A stretch of 35,971 nucleotides of DNA from contig CALDNY010000297.1 of the NCBI GenBank assembly GCA_937914685.1, forward strand, positions 1 to 35,971, in the 5' to 3' direction. The DNA comes from an uncultured Kordiimonadaceae bacterium (GTDB lineage: Bacteria > Pseudomonadota > Alphaproteobacteria > Sphingomonadales > Emcibacteraceae). The translations under genes and the position numbers were made by a program. Shown piece by piece: positions 19,220 to 28,123 of the stretch (its first letter is position 1; every line of letters starts with the position of its first letter). The notes below the pieces were generated by a model. The model did not search any database. It was not told the DNA's origin and saw nothing but the letters and a program-made list of their open reading frames with translations.

Positions 19220-20437
19220 ATGACTGACAAAAAAGATCGAAATTTTGACGGCCCATTAAACGGCGTCAGGGTCATCGAATTGGGACAATTGCTCGCTGGA
19301 CCCTTTTGTGGGCAGCTACTCGCAGATTACGGTGCAGAAGTCATTAAAGTTGAGCAGCCGGGCGTTGGCGACCCCATGCGCGTATGGGGTCGTGAAAAAT
19401 CCCACGGTAAATCATTATGGTGGCCAATCATTGCCAGAAATAAGAAATCTGTAACCCTAAATTTACGCACAGAAGAAGGTCAGCAGGTAATCCGTGATCT
19501 GGTGGCAAAGTCGGACATTCTACTTGAAAATTTCCGCCCTGGTACAATGGAACGTTGGGGGCTTGGCTATGAGGAGCTAAAAAAAATCAATCCCGGCTTG
19601 ATTATGATACGGGTGTCTGGCTACGGCCAAGACGGCCCTTATTCCAAAAAAGCCGGGTACGGCGCCATTGGTGAAGCCATGGGCGGTATGCGTTACGTGG
19701 TTGGTGACCCATCAACACCACCAAGCCGAATGGGCATATCCATTGGTGACCATTTGGCCGCAACTTTCGCTTGCCTCGGCGCGCTGGCGGCGCTCCATCA
19801 TAAAAACATGACTGGCGAAGGCCAAGTGATCGACAGTGCAATTTATGAAGCATGTCTTTCTATGATGGAAAGCCTGATCCCAGAATATACCGAAGGCGGT
19901 TACATCCGCGAACGGTCTGGCTCTATCCTACCCAAAATAGCACCGTCAAATATATATCCAACCAAAGATGAAAGTATGGTGCTTGTCGCCGCCAATCAAA
20001 ACACTGTCTTTGCCCGTCTTGCAGAAGCGATGGAGCGACCGGAACTGGCTGAAGATCCAAAATATAAAACCCATGTCGCCCGCGGAGATAATCAGGATGA
20101 GCTGGACGATATGATCGGCGAATGGACAGCAACACTAACTGCTGACGAACTCCAAGCTAAACTTGATGAATATGGCATACCACAAGGCAAGATTTACCGT
20201 GCCCCGGATATGCTTGATGATCCACATTTCAAGGCGCGTGAAGCGATTCTGAAAATTGCTCATCCACAGTTTAAAAATCTACAAATGCAAAATGTTTTTC
20301 CAAAATTCTCAAAAACACCATCCACTGTGCGTTGGACCGGCCCTGAGCTGGGTGAGCATAATGATGAAATATATAAAGGCATCCTCGACATGAGTAATGC
20401 GGACATTGACGGTTTTAAAGAACGTGAGATCATATAA
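19220..20437 (+). CDS. CaiB/BaiF family (class III) CoA-transferase-like protein
   Basis: 405 aa; LNGVRVIELGQLLAGPFCGQLLADYGAEVIKVEQPGVGDPMR, NFRPGTMERWGLGYEELKKINPGLIMIRVSGYGQDGPYSKKAGYGAIGEAMGG. Confidence 0.93.
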   Translation: MTDKKDRNFDGPLNGVRVIELGQLLAGPFCGQLLADYGAEVIKVEQPGVGDPMRVWGREKSHGKSLWWPIIARNKKSVTLNLRTEEGQQVIRDLVAKSDILLENFRPGTMERWGLGYEELKKINPGLIMIRVSGYGQDGPYSKKAGYGAIGEAMGGMRYVVGDPSTPPSRMGISIGDHLAATFACLGALAALHHKNMTGEGQVIDSAIYEACLSMMESLIPEYTEGGYIRERSGSILPKIAPSNIYPTKDESMVLVAANQNTVFARLAEAMERPELAEDPKYKTHVARGDNQDELDDMIGEWTATLTADELQAKLDEYGIPQGKIYRAPDMLDDPHFKAREAILKIAHPQFKNLQMQNVFPKFSKTPSTVRWTGPELGEHNDEIYKGILDMSNADIDGFKEREII

Positions 20438-20886
20438 TGAGCAAAAAAATCAATTTTCAACGGGCCAATTATGTAGTCACCAATCTTGCGCGCGCACTTA
20501 AACTGTACCGTGATGTTCTTGGATTTAAAGTAATTTTCAGCAAGGACGCCCCGGAAGATAGTTATTCATACGATGTGTTTGATATCGAACGTGGATCAGA
20601 CATGGGATTTTGCGTCCTTGGCACCGATGATGAACCTAACTGTTTGGCACTTACTGAACTTCGAGGTGCCACACTTGATCCTGTCCCGAGCCCACGGCGG
20701 GCGGCTATCGTATTGAGGCTGGAGCATTTCGATGTAGCGGTCGATGGGGCCAAAGCACTGGGACTTAAAACATATAAAGAAGACAGGCTGGAGACCAACG
20801 ACGGCCGAATTGGCAGGGAACTTGGTATCGTCGATTTTGACGGTAATCTAGTTGTGATCTATTGCATCTTGAGTGCAACAAAATAA
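20437..20886 (+). CDS. VOC family protein
   Basis: 149 aa; ANYVVTNLARALKLYRDVLGFKVIFSKD; start overlaps stop of upstream CoA-transferase (TAATG). Confidence 0.8.
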   Translation: MSKKINFQRANYVVTNLARALKLYRDVLGFKVIFSKDAPEDSYSYDVFDIERGSDMGFCVLGTDDEPNCLALTELRGATLDPVPSPRRAAIVLRLEHFDVAVDGAKALGLKTYKEDRLETNDGRIGRELGIVDFDGNLVVIYCILSATK

Positions 20887-20909
20887 CAAAAAAACAGAGG
20901 GAAAAACAA

Positions 20910-22241
20910 ATGTCAGAAGTTACCGAAGACGAGGAGAACGGCGACTATCCGTCGAGCAGTTACGCCTGGTATGTGGTCGCGCTTTTAACAATTGGCTATA
21001 TATTATCCTTCCTTGACCGAAATATTCTCGTTCTTCTTGTGGAACCCATCAAGGCGGATTTCAATCTTTCTGATACTCAAATTGGCCTGCTTATGGGTTT
21101 GGCATTCTCAATTTTTTATGCCACCATGGGAATACCTCTTGGATGGCTCGCCGATAATATGAAAAGAAGAACACTGGTCGCTATGGGTATGTTCGTTTGG
21201 TCCGCGGCAACTTGTCTTTCTGGTTATACGAAAAGTTTTCTCAGTCTTTTTACTGCCCGGGTGGCTATTGGCGCCGGTGAAGCGACCCTCTCCCCTTGCG
21301 CCATATCACTAATTTCAGACATGTTCCCTGAAGGAAAACGAGCAAAAGCAATCGCCGTTTATTCGTGCGCGCTTTCTATCGCTGCGGCCTTTTCATTTAA
21401 ATTAGGCGCAGAAATTCTGTCATGGGCAAACACAACTGATACATCAGAAATGTTCCTGATCGGCGGTCTAAAACCCTGGCAGATTGTGTTTGTTATCGTC
21501 GGCGCTCCCGGCGTTATCCTCAGCGCACTTATGATGCTGGTTCGTGAACCAAAAAGACAAATCAAAAAAGTCGAAGGCGAAAAACCAATAAAATTCAGCA
21601 GGGCTTTTTCTTATTATAAGGAAAATACCGGTGCGTTTCTTGGCCTCAGTTTACTGGTCGGCGTTATGACGATCATTGCCTATAGTCAGGGTTTTGTCGC
21701 AGCCATGTTTGAACGGACCTGGGGCTGGACCGCTTCCGAATTTGGTTCGAGGAACTCAATCGGTCTTCTTCTTTTCGGCCCACCAACCGTTCTTTTTTCA
21801 GGCTGGCTTATCGACCGGATGCATTCAAAAGGTGTAGAGGACGCCGCATGGAAAGTCTTTAAAGTTGGTTTCTGCCTCATGGTCCCGTTAAACACCATTT
21901 ATCCGCTCATGCCAAATCCGTGGATTGCACTTTTTGTTTCCTTTTCCGGGATTATTGGCATCGCAACGGTAACAGCCGCAGGTGTTCCAGCGATCCTCAA
22001 AATTATACCAGGCAAAATTCGTGCCCAATCCATCGCTATGTACTACATGATCATAAGTCTATGCGGCCTTTTGCTTGGACCAACGACTGTTGGCATCATC
22101 AGTGACGCGTTTGGTGATCCGACGATGCTACGCTACGCGGTTGCTCTGGTACCCGCTGTGTTTGGCTCCATCGGCCTTCTCTGCCTGCCGATGATTAACC
22201 GCATTTATTTGAAACAGATCAAAAAAGAAATTACTCTATAA
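20910..22241 (+). CDS. MFS transporter
   Basis: Track ORF 20862..22241; start re-assigned to ATG 20910 (MSEVTEDEENGDYPSSSYAWYVVALLTIGYILSFLDRNIL) preceded by purine-rich RBS (acagagggaaa); 12-TM-like sequence with GWLADNMKRRTLVAMGMFVWSAATCLSG. Confidence 0.92.
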   Translation: MSEVTEDEENGDYPSSSYAWYVVALLTIGYILSFLDRNILVLLVEPIKADFNLSDTQIGLLMGLAFSIFYATMGIPLGWLADNMKRRTLVAMGMFVWSAATCLSGYTKSFLSLFTARVAIGAGEATLSPCAISLISDMFPEGKRAKAIAVYSCALSIAAAFSFKLGAEILSWANTTDTSEMFLIGGLKPWQIVFVIVGAPGVILSALMMLVREPKRQIKKVEGEKPIKFSRAFSYYKENTGAFLGLSLLVGVMTIIAYSQGFVAAMFERTWGWTASEFGSRNSIGLLLFGPPTVLFSGWLIDRMHSKGVEDAAWKVFKVGFCLMVPLNTIYPLMPNPWIALFVSFSGIIGIATVTAAGVPAILKIIPGKIRAQSIAMYYMIISLCGLLLGPTTVGIISDAFGDPTMLRYAVALVPAVFGSIGLLCLPMINRIYLKQIKKEITL

Positions 22242-22257
22242 AATTAGGAAAAACCAG

Positions 22258-22716
22258 ATGACTTCAATTTTAAAACGTACCACCTTAATCGTAAGAGATA
22301 TGGAAAAATCCATTGAATTTTATAAGGGCGTACTTGGTATGACAAAATATTATGACAATCAAATCACCCTCGGCGGAGACCTTCTCCCTGCTGGAAATAA
22401 AGGTGACGTGACCCATCTAACCATGTGGAAGTGCGAAGATCCCGTGATCGGTATGATCGGTCTGCTGGAATGGCTTGACCCAGTTTGGGAAGCACCCGAA
22501 ATTTCCTATAAAGTTGGTTACGGTAACCCGGTTTTCGTTGCGGGTGTCGATGACGCTGAAGAGGTATATGAAAAAGCCAAGAAAATGGGATGCGTCATTC
22601 GTGCACCACTTTCAGAAGCAGAATACCCGGCTGCAGCAGGCGGCGTTGTCCGAGTTCGTTCTGTCGGTGTTTTTGATCCTGATGGTCACTTCTTTGAACT
22701 CAATCAAACGCTTTAA
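22258..22716 (+). CDS. VOC family protein
   Basis: 152 aa; LKRTTLIVRDMEKSIEFYKGVLGMTKYYDNQI and VRSVGVFDPDGHFFELNQ. Confidence 0.85.
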   Translation: MTSILKRTTLIVRDMEKSIEFYKGVLGMTKYYDNQITLGGDLLPAGNKGDVTHLTMWKCEDPVIGMIGLLEWLDPVWEAPEISYKVGYGNPVFVAGVDDAEEVYEKAKKMGCVIRAPLSEAEYPAAAGGVVRVRSVGVFDPDGHFFELNQTL

Positions 22717-23634
22717 TTATTGCTGGTTCTGCCAGTGTTCGAGTATTTCACTAGCGCTGGCAGACCACACATCTTCATTGCTCATCAAATAATCTAGAAT
22801 ATCTTCAAGCACTTTTATGCGGTGCGGCTGTCCCATCATCCACGGATGAAGGGAAAGACCGAGCACCCTTCCGCCTTGCTCTTGCGCCTCAGAGATAAGC
22901 ATATCAGCTGCATCTTTAATCTGATCTGCGTATGATTGCTCTGAGTGAAGGTTTGAAAGAAGTATGAAACGATCTTCGAGCTCATTTGAAAGCGGCATAG
23001 CGATGAGTGGGCCATTACCCGTGCGAAATTCATATGGCATGTCATCATTGACCCAGTCACAGAAATATTTGACACCTGTATCCACCAGGTATTCAGGTGT
23101 CTTATCGCTTTCAAAACGGCCTGGACTAAGCCAGCCAGAAACTTCTCGCGATGAATATTCAGACAACACATCAAGGGATCTTTTGATGATATCTGCTTCA
23201 TCTTCCATGTCATTGTGATGAATGGTGTCCATATTCCAACCGTGACCCAGAAATTCTGCGCCCCGCTCTTTCAAAGCAGACATCAGGTAAGGCACTCGTT
23301 TTGTAAGCTCAGCATTCACTGCATATGTCGCCTTAACGTTATATTTATCAAACGCCTTAAGCAGTCTGTATATTCCGACACGATTTCCGTAATCACGCAG
23401 TGAATAATGGCGAAGGTCCGGATAAGGCATGGTCATACCACCCGGCGGCTTGATCGGCACTCCTTTTTGATCAAGCGGAAAAAACTGAAGGCTGACATTG
23501 ATCCACAGCGCCAGTTTCTTGCCATTTGGCCAGTTTACTGCCTTCCTATCCGTGAGCATTGACCAGTCATATCGGTCGTGATCCATACCGCGGGATCTGT
23601 GAGGATATTCAAGGTAAGATTTATCAAGAGGCAT
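22717..23634 (-). CDS. Polysaccharide deacetylase / PuuE-like amidohydrolase family protein
   Basis: 305 aa; YSLRDYGNRVGIYRLLKAFDKYNVKATYAVNAELTKRVPYLMSALKERGAEFLGHGWNMDTIH, GLSLHPWMMGQPHRIKVLEDIL. Confidence 0.87.
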   Translation of the reverse strand: MPLDKSYLEYPHRSRGMDHDRYDWSMLTDRKAVNWPNGKKLALWINVSLQFFPLDQKGVPIKPPGGMTMPYPDLRHYSLRDYGNRVGIYRLLKAFDKYNVKATYAVNAELTKRVPYLMSALKERGAEFLGHGWNMDTIHHNDMEDEADIIKRSLDVLSEYSSREVSGWLSPGRFESDKTPEYLVDTGVKYFCDWVNDDMPYEFRTGNGPLIAMPLSNELEDRFILLSNLHSEQSYADQIKDAADMLISEAQEQGGRVLGLSLHPWMMGQPHRIKVLEDILDYLMSNEDVWSASASEILEHWQNQQ

Positions 23635-24575
23635 TATGACACCTCCTTCTTCTGTGCAATATCAGCAAGCGCAGCGTCATAGCTATTTTCAATAAAATGC
23701 TCGGCAATTTCACGGCCAGTGGTCACCCAAACATCTGAATGACCGGTGATATATTCAAGTGCTTCTTCAAAAGCTTTCAAGCGGTGCGGACAGCTGACCT
23801 GATAATTGTGGGTCGGGATACACATAACCGTGCCGTTTTCTGCGCCTTCTTCGTATAGGCGGTCAAAGTTATCTTTGATGATCTGACCGTAGCGTCTTGG
23901 CTCAATCTTATTGACCACATAAGCTATTGTATCGTTCATTTCCAATGAGTATGGGATTGAGACAAATCTTTTGCCGCTTCGCAAATGGATGGGTGTCGGC
24001 TGATCATCATGGAACAAATCACAGGTATAAATCCCACCTTCATCACCAAACAACTCTGTTCCCACTTCCGCGAATAGATCGAGCGTAAGTTCCGAATGGG
24101 AAAGTGCCGGTGCTAAATAGCCTGCACATTTTTGTCCTGTATGCTTGAATATGGTTTCCATGGCATCACGGATCATATCCCGTTCCTGCTGCTCATCCAT
24201 TCCGTATGTGTAGCGGGTGTTATAAATACCGTGACTGAAAAATTCCCAGTCGCGTTCCTTGCAAAGCTCGATAATTTCCGGGTGATGATCACAAAGGGCT
24301 GTAGAAAGAGAAATTGAGCCACGAATACCATATTTCTCAAGCAGTTTCATCTGCCGCATATGACCAACTCTATTGCCATAATCTCGGATCGAATACCCTG
24401 CTATCGCTGGACTTGGCGCTGGCCACGGTTTGCGCTGCGGGTTTTCCGGTGGGTCCAGCTCATAATATTCAATATTAGGCGCAACCCAGAAAGCCATCTT
24501 TGCACCACCAGGCCAATTAATCTTCGGACGGTTTTCATAGGGCCAGTAGTCGTAAAATCCCGGATCGTTCTTCAT
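23634..24575 (-). CDS. Polysaccharide deacetylase / PuuE-like amidohydrolase family protein (paralog of 22717..23634)
   Basis: 313 aa; YSIRDYGNRVGHMRQMKLLEKYGIRGSISLSTALCDHHPEIIELCKERDWEFFSHGIYNT, IPTHNYQVSCPHRLKAFEEAL. Confidence 0.87.
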   Translation of the reverse strand: MKNDPGFYDYWPYENRPKINWPGGAKMAFWVAPNIEYYELDPPENPQRKPWPAPSPAIAGYSIRDYGNRVGHMRQMKLLEKYGIRGSISLSTALCDHHPEIIELCKERDWEFFSHGIYNTRYTYGMDEQQERDMIRDAMETIFKHTGQKCAGYLAPALSHSELTLDLFAEVGTELFGDEGGIYTCDLFHDDQPTPIHLRSGKRFVSIPYSLEMNDTIAYVVNKIEPRRYGQIIKDNFDRLYEEGAENGTVMCIPTHNYQVSCPHRLKAFEEALEYITGHSDVWVTTGREIAEHFIENSYDAALADIAQKKEVS

Positions 24576-25237
24576 TACTGGCCATCCAAATATTCAAATA
24601 CTTCCTTCACGTCCACCACATCAGCATATTTGAGAAGCAAATCGGTTAGGTTAGCAAAATGATAGCTTTCGTGCTTATCCGCTACACATTCTTCCGGCAC
24701 GATGGTTCGGTAGCCGCGCGATAAACTATCAACGGCGGTCGCACGAATGCAACCGGATGTCGATCCACCAGTAATCACAAGTGTATCAACCTGATGCCAG
24801 ACCAGCAGGCTTTGGAGTGGCGTTTCAAAGAAAGCTGACGGCATTTTTTTCAAATAGACGGCGTCTTTTATCTGGTCGATCTCAAGCCTGTCATCAAATT
24901 CTGATCGGCGTGAACCAAATTTAATATTTTGCAGACTATCAGCCGTATCCGTTCTAGTACCCCAAATGCCAGCGTCCGATGCATCATCCATATACGCAAC
25001 ATGGGTCCAGATAACGGGCCAGTCGAGCGCGCGAAACCCGCTTGCCAGTTTATTGATATACTCCATTTGACGGGGATCGGTTTCGTATGCGGTCTTAAAC
25101 TCATTCAAACAAGTATAGGCCTTTTGCGGATCCACATTTACCAGTGCCGCTTTTTTGCCAAATCCAAATTTGGCACGTGCGGGATTAGATTTTACATCTT
25201 GAAATATTTCGCGGGCCGTTTTGTCGCTGAGTTCCAT
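24575..25237 (-). CDS. Isochorismatase-family cysteine amidohydrolase
   Basis: 220 aa; Asp (ALVNVDPQKAYTC), Lys (YLKKMPSAFFETPLQSLL) and Cys (VITGGSTSGCIRATAVDS) motifs all present. Confidence 0.9.
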   Translation of the reverse strand: MELSDKTAREIFQDVKSNPARAKFGFGKKAALVNVDPQKAYTCLNEFKTAYETDPRQMEYINKLASGFRALDWPVIWTHVAYMDDASDAGIWGTRTDTADSLQNIKFGSRRSEFDDRLEIDQIKDAVYLKKMPSAFFETPLQSLLVWHQVDTLVITGGSTSGCIRATAVDSLSRGYRTIVPEECVADKHESYHFANLTDLLLKYADVVDVKEVFEYLDGQ

Positions 25238-25299
25238 TCTTGCTCCTCCAATATATACGCTTTTATCTTATAACTATATCAGGCGAAATTGTAGCGGAA

Positions 25300-25313
25300 A
25301 TGACTTTTGTCAC
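25300..25313. promoter_or_regulatory. Candidate Crp/Fnr-type operator ATGACTTTTGTCAC upstream of isochorismatase/PuuE-like operon
   Basis: ATGAC-TTTT-GTCAC; minus-strand TATAGT (25278..25273) exactly 21 nt away. Confidence 0.6.
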
Positions 25314-25327
25314 TCGACAAAATGAGC

Positions 25328-26029
25328 CTACGAATTTGGCCCAAAGTGATCAGCAACTTCCGCCAACTTATCTTTATCTTTGAGGTGCACCACCCAATTT
25401 TGCGAAAGTTCAATTAACCCTTTTTTCTTTAGAAGCGAAAAGGCGCGGCTAACTGTTTCGACCGTTATGCCAAGATAGTCAGCAATATCGGCGCGTGTCA
25501 TCGGCAGGGTAAACTCGTCTGTATGGCCATCATATTTGACCTGGCGCTTATCAATATAAAGAAGAAAATAGGCTATTTTCTCTACCGCATTTTTGCGCCC
25601 AAGAACAAAAATTTGGTCCATGGTAGCGGCCAGTACTCGGGTGGCGATCTCATAAACGCGGTGTTCCAGTTCAGGATGTTTCACGTATAGCGCTTCGATA
25701 TCTCTGATGTGCCATTTGCAAGCCGTGACGTCAGTAAGTGCCCGGTCGCTGAAGCTGTAAGCAGGACCAGACGAAATGCCAATAAAGTCCCCAGGATATA
25801 CAAACGCGATTATTTGCCGCCGACCATCGCTGGCGAGCCGTTCTACCGCGGACACACCGGAAGACAAGTTATAGACATATTTGGTACTATCTTCTTCATG
25901 TAAAAGATAGCTGCCTTTTCCAACTTTTACAGAGTGCGCTAACGAGAATAGATCCGCGATGTTGTCATCGTTAAAAACAGAGCAAAGCTGACTACTCCTC
26001 GCCTTACAATTCTGACAATCAATACCCAA
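25328..26029 (-). CDS. Crp/Fnr family transcriptional regulator, FNR-like with N-terminal C-x2-C-x7-C
   Basis: 233 aa; MGIDCQNCKARSSQLCSVF, cNMP-like beta roll, central Cys (DVTACKWHIRDIE), FNR-type recognition helix MTRADIADYLGITVETVSRAFSLLKKKGLI. Confidence 0.92.
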   Translation of the reverse strand: MGIDCQNCKARSSQLCSVFNDDNIADLFSLAHSVKVGKGSYLLHEEDSTKYVYNLSSGVSAVERLASDGRRQIIAFVYPGDFIGISSGPAYSFSDRALTDVTACKWHIRDIEALYVKHPELEHRVYEIATRVLAATMDQIFVLGRKNAVEKIAYFLLYIDKRQVKYDGHTDEFTLPMTRADIADYLGITVETVSRAFSLLKKKGLIELSQNWVVHLKDKDKLAEVADHFGPNS

Positions 26030-26102
26030 TGTGTGTTCCTAATTATTTTATTTTATTGGATATAGTTTTGACACAGGGAAAGGAGATTACAAAGGAAAAA
26101 AA

Positions 26103-26738
26103 CTACTTGTTGTTTTGAATAAAATTGATGATGTGCTCTTCTGAAACCACCTCAGCATATTTCGCCTGCAGATCAAACAGGTTTGCTTCATGGGGTCGCG
26201 GGTCACGGTCACCGACCGCATCACGCACCACAAGCGGCACAAAACCATACTGGCATGCGTCAACAGCAGTAGCGCGAACACAGCCAGAAGTCGATAGCCC
26301 CGTAATGATGAGGCCATCTATATTTTTGGCCGTCAAATATTCAGAAAGACCCGTATTAAAAAAGGCACTGGCATATTGTTTGGTAATAATATGTTCTTCC
26401 GAATGAGGCATTAGATTAGGTAGAAATTTGCCAAATCGACTACCTTCGTCAAAGAGTTTTAAGGCTTTTACTTTTTGATAGAAAACACCACCATCTTTTC
26501 CACCGTCATGATATTCAACATTGGTGAATATAACCGGAATTTCAACACCGCGTGCTACTTTTAAAATTCGTGTCGCGCTTTCAACAGCGTCCTCAACCCC
26601 GGCGTAGAGAGGAGACGCCGGGTCGAGGTATGCCGTGACAAAATCTACGAGGATCAGGGCGGGGCGCTGCACAGCAGGCATCGAACCACCGAAAAGCGCC
26701 CCTTTATAATCTTCGAGTAGATCATCATCGTTTGTCAT
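26103..26738 (-). CDS. Isochorismatase-family cysteine amidohydrolase (second copy)
   Basis: 211 aa; Asp (ALILVDFVTAYLD), Lys (HIITKQYASAFFNTGLSEYL), Cys (IITGLSTSGCVRATAVDA). Confidence 0.9.
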   Translation of the reverse strand: MTNDDDLLEDYKGALFGGSMPAVQRPALILVDFVTAYLDPASPLYAGVEDAVESATRILKVARGVEIPVIFTNVEYHDGGKDGGVFYQKVKALKLFDEGSRFGKFLPNLMPHSEEHIITKQYASAFFNTGLSEYLTAKNIDGLIITGLSTSGCVRATAVDACQYGFVPLVVRDAVGDRDPRPHEANLFDLQAKYAEVVSEEHIINFIQNNK

Positions 26739-26750
26739 AGCGCGGCCTTA

Positions 26751-27797
26751 TCAATCATGATCATGATCATGATGGTGGTGGTGGTGATGTCCATCGGCGT
26801 GACTATGGCCATGATCATCCGGGTGATGATCATGATGGTTGTGATGTTGCTCACCGTGATAATGATGAGGTTCATCTCGGTCCCCATGCAAATGACGCAC
26901 CTGTGTATCCATATGATAATCTTTATACTCAAAGTCCTGCGGACCATGTGGATGGTTATGACCGTGGGTCGCCGTCCATTTGTAAAGTTCAGGACGTTGA
27001 CGGTACATCATTGCCGCTGCGCGAAGCTTGTTTTCGTCCGGATTTGACCAAGGATTATAATGGAAATAGTTATGAAGTTTACTGTCCGTGCGTCCAAAAG
27101 CGATGGTTCCCAGTTTACAGCGGAACGAGCCATGGTTGATGTATGGCGGACGCCAGAAATAACCGCCGGTTGGCAAATTACCAAACTGCATCATCCAGCT
27201 CTCACCCCAAATATGATAGCTTTCTTCGGCGCAATCATGATAGGAAATATTATCCTGCATGAACTGTGGTGTCATACAGTAAAGAAATGACATCGCCTCT
27301 GTATATGGGTCATAGCGTAGAAGTTTAAGCAGGCAGCCCGCCGCAACAGATGGCGTAACCACGTTGCCTGGCGCCCAAGGCGCATCTTCGTAACCATTTA
27401 GGGAGACAAAAGCTTCTGTCATACAGTGAGGGTGGTTTTCATCAGATTCCACATAAGTTGGCTCACCATCATTATACATTACGAGTGCCTCGCAGCCATT
27501 TGGCACATCAATAGCACCAAGCGCCATACCAGCAGGTACGAACATATAATGTCCTTCAACACAATTTGTGTCGCCGATTTTCATTTCGCCTTTAAGGACA
27601 AATAATTCCATATCGGAATAACTCATTCCTGGCTTTCTCTTGTATCCACCGTCAAATTGCATTTTGAGGGTAGATGATCCAAGATCCTTATCAAGGGAGA
27701 GTACCTTATAGTGACTGCCACCAGCAAAGCCGGGCAGGCTAAAATTTTTGTAACTGTTATTCAGTTCGACGTAAGGCTCAATATGCGGACGCGCCAT
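26751..27797 (-). CDS. Cupin-domain protein with long C-terminal His/Asp-rich tail
   Basis: 348 aa; MELFVLKGEMKIGDTNCVEGHYMFVPAGMALGAI cupin-like motif; tail HGDRDEPHHYHGEQHHNHHDHHPDDHGHSHADGHHHHHHHDHDHD. Confidence 0.75.
   Translation of the reverse strand: MARPHIEPYVELNNSYKNFSLPGFAGGSHYKVLSLDKDLGSSTLKMQFDGGYKRKPGMSYSDMELFVLKGEMKIGDTNCVEGHYMFVPAGMALGAIDVPNGCEALVMYNDGEPTYVESDENHPHCMTEAFVSLNGYEDAPWAPGNVVTPSVAAGCLLKLLRYDPYTEAMSFLYCMTPQFMQDNISYHDCAEESYHIWGESWMMQFGNLPTGGYFWRPPYINHGSFRCKLGTIAFGRTDSKLHNYFHYNPWSNPDENKLRAAAMMYRQRPELYKWTATHGHNHPHGPQDFEYKDYHMDTQVRHLHGDRDEPHHYHGEQHHNHHDHHPDDHGHSHADGHHHHHHHDHDHD
26754..26880. repeat. Low-complexity CAT/GAT/GTG-rich segment encoding the His/Asp-rich tail
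   Basis: catgatcatgatcatgatggtggtggtggtgatg... visible in the plus strand; corresponds to poly-His/Asp codons on minus strand. Confidence 0.8.
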
Positions 27798-27829
27798 GAC
27801 CTAATCCTTTCTTATTTCTCTATTAATGA

Positions 27830-28102
27830 TTACCAAACAACTTTGTCTGCGTCGGGACGGTCCGGGCGTTCCGGAATGTCTTCTTTTTTGATCTGCACAC
27901 GCGTATCACCGTTCACGTTGAAGCCTTTATTTTGAATAATATCAAGGAACCGGGCGTACCAGCCATTGCGTTCTTCCTGAATGCCTTCCATTTCGGCGAC
28001 AATCTCGCCGTAACGTTCTTCTTGCTCAACAATTTCCTGGTCAATCCATTCGCTCACTTCCTTCGAGCGTTTTGGCTTTTCATCTTGCACTCTTTTCTTC
28101 AT
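27830..28102 (-). CDS. Small charged protein of unknown function (90 aa)
   Basis: ORF in tight operon context between cupin and CoA-transferase genes, RBS-like agagag upstream of ATG; highly charged, no recognised motif. Confidence 0.65.
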   Translation of the reverse strand: MKKRVQDEKPKRSKEVSEWIDQEIVEQEERYGEIVAEMEGIQEERNGWYARFLDIIQNKGFNVNGDTRVQIKKEDIPERPDRPDADKVVW

Positions 28103-28123
28103 TTGCTTCTCTCTCTTTCTTCG

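Noticed and set aside
20862-20909. N-terminal extension of the MFS ORF (MHLECNKITKKQREKQ)
   Set aside because: Overlaps the upstream VOC stop; ATG at 20910 has a good RBS and a more plausible N-terminus.
26757-27047. Plus-strand ORF starting MIMIMMVVVVMSIGV and minus-strand ORF 26735..26947 rich in M/I/T
   Set aside because: Out-of-frame readings of the low-complexity poly-His/Asp codon tract of the cupin gene.
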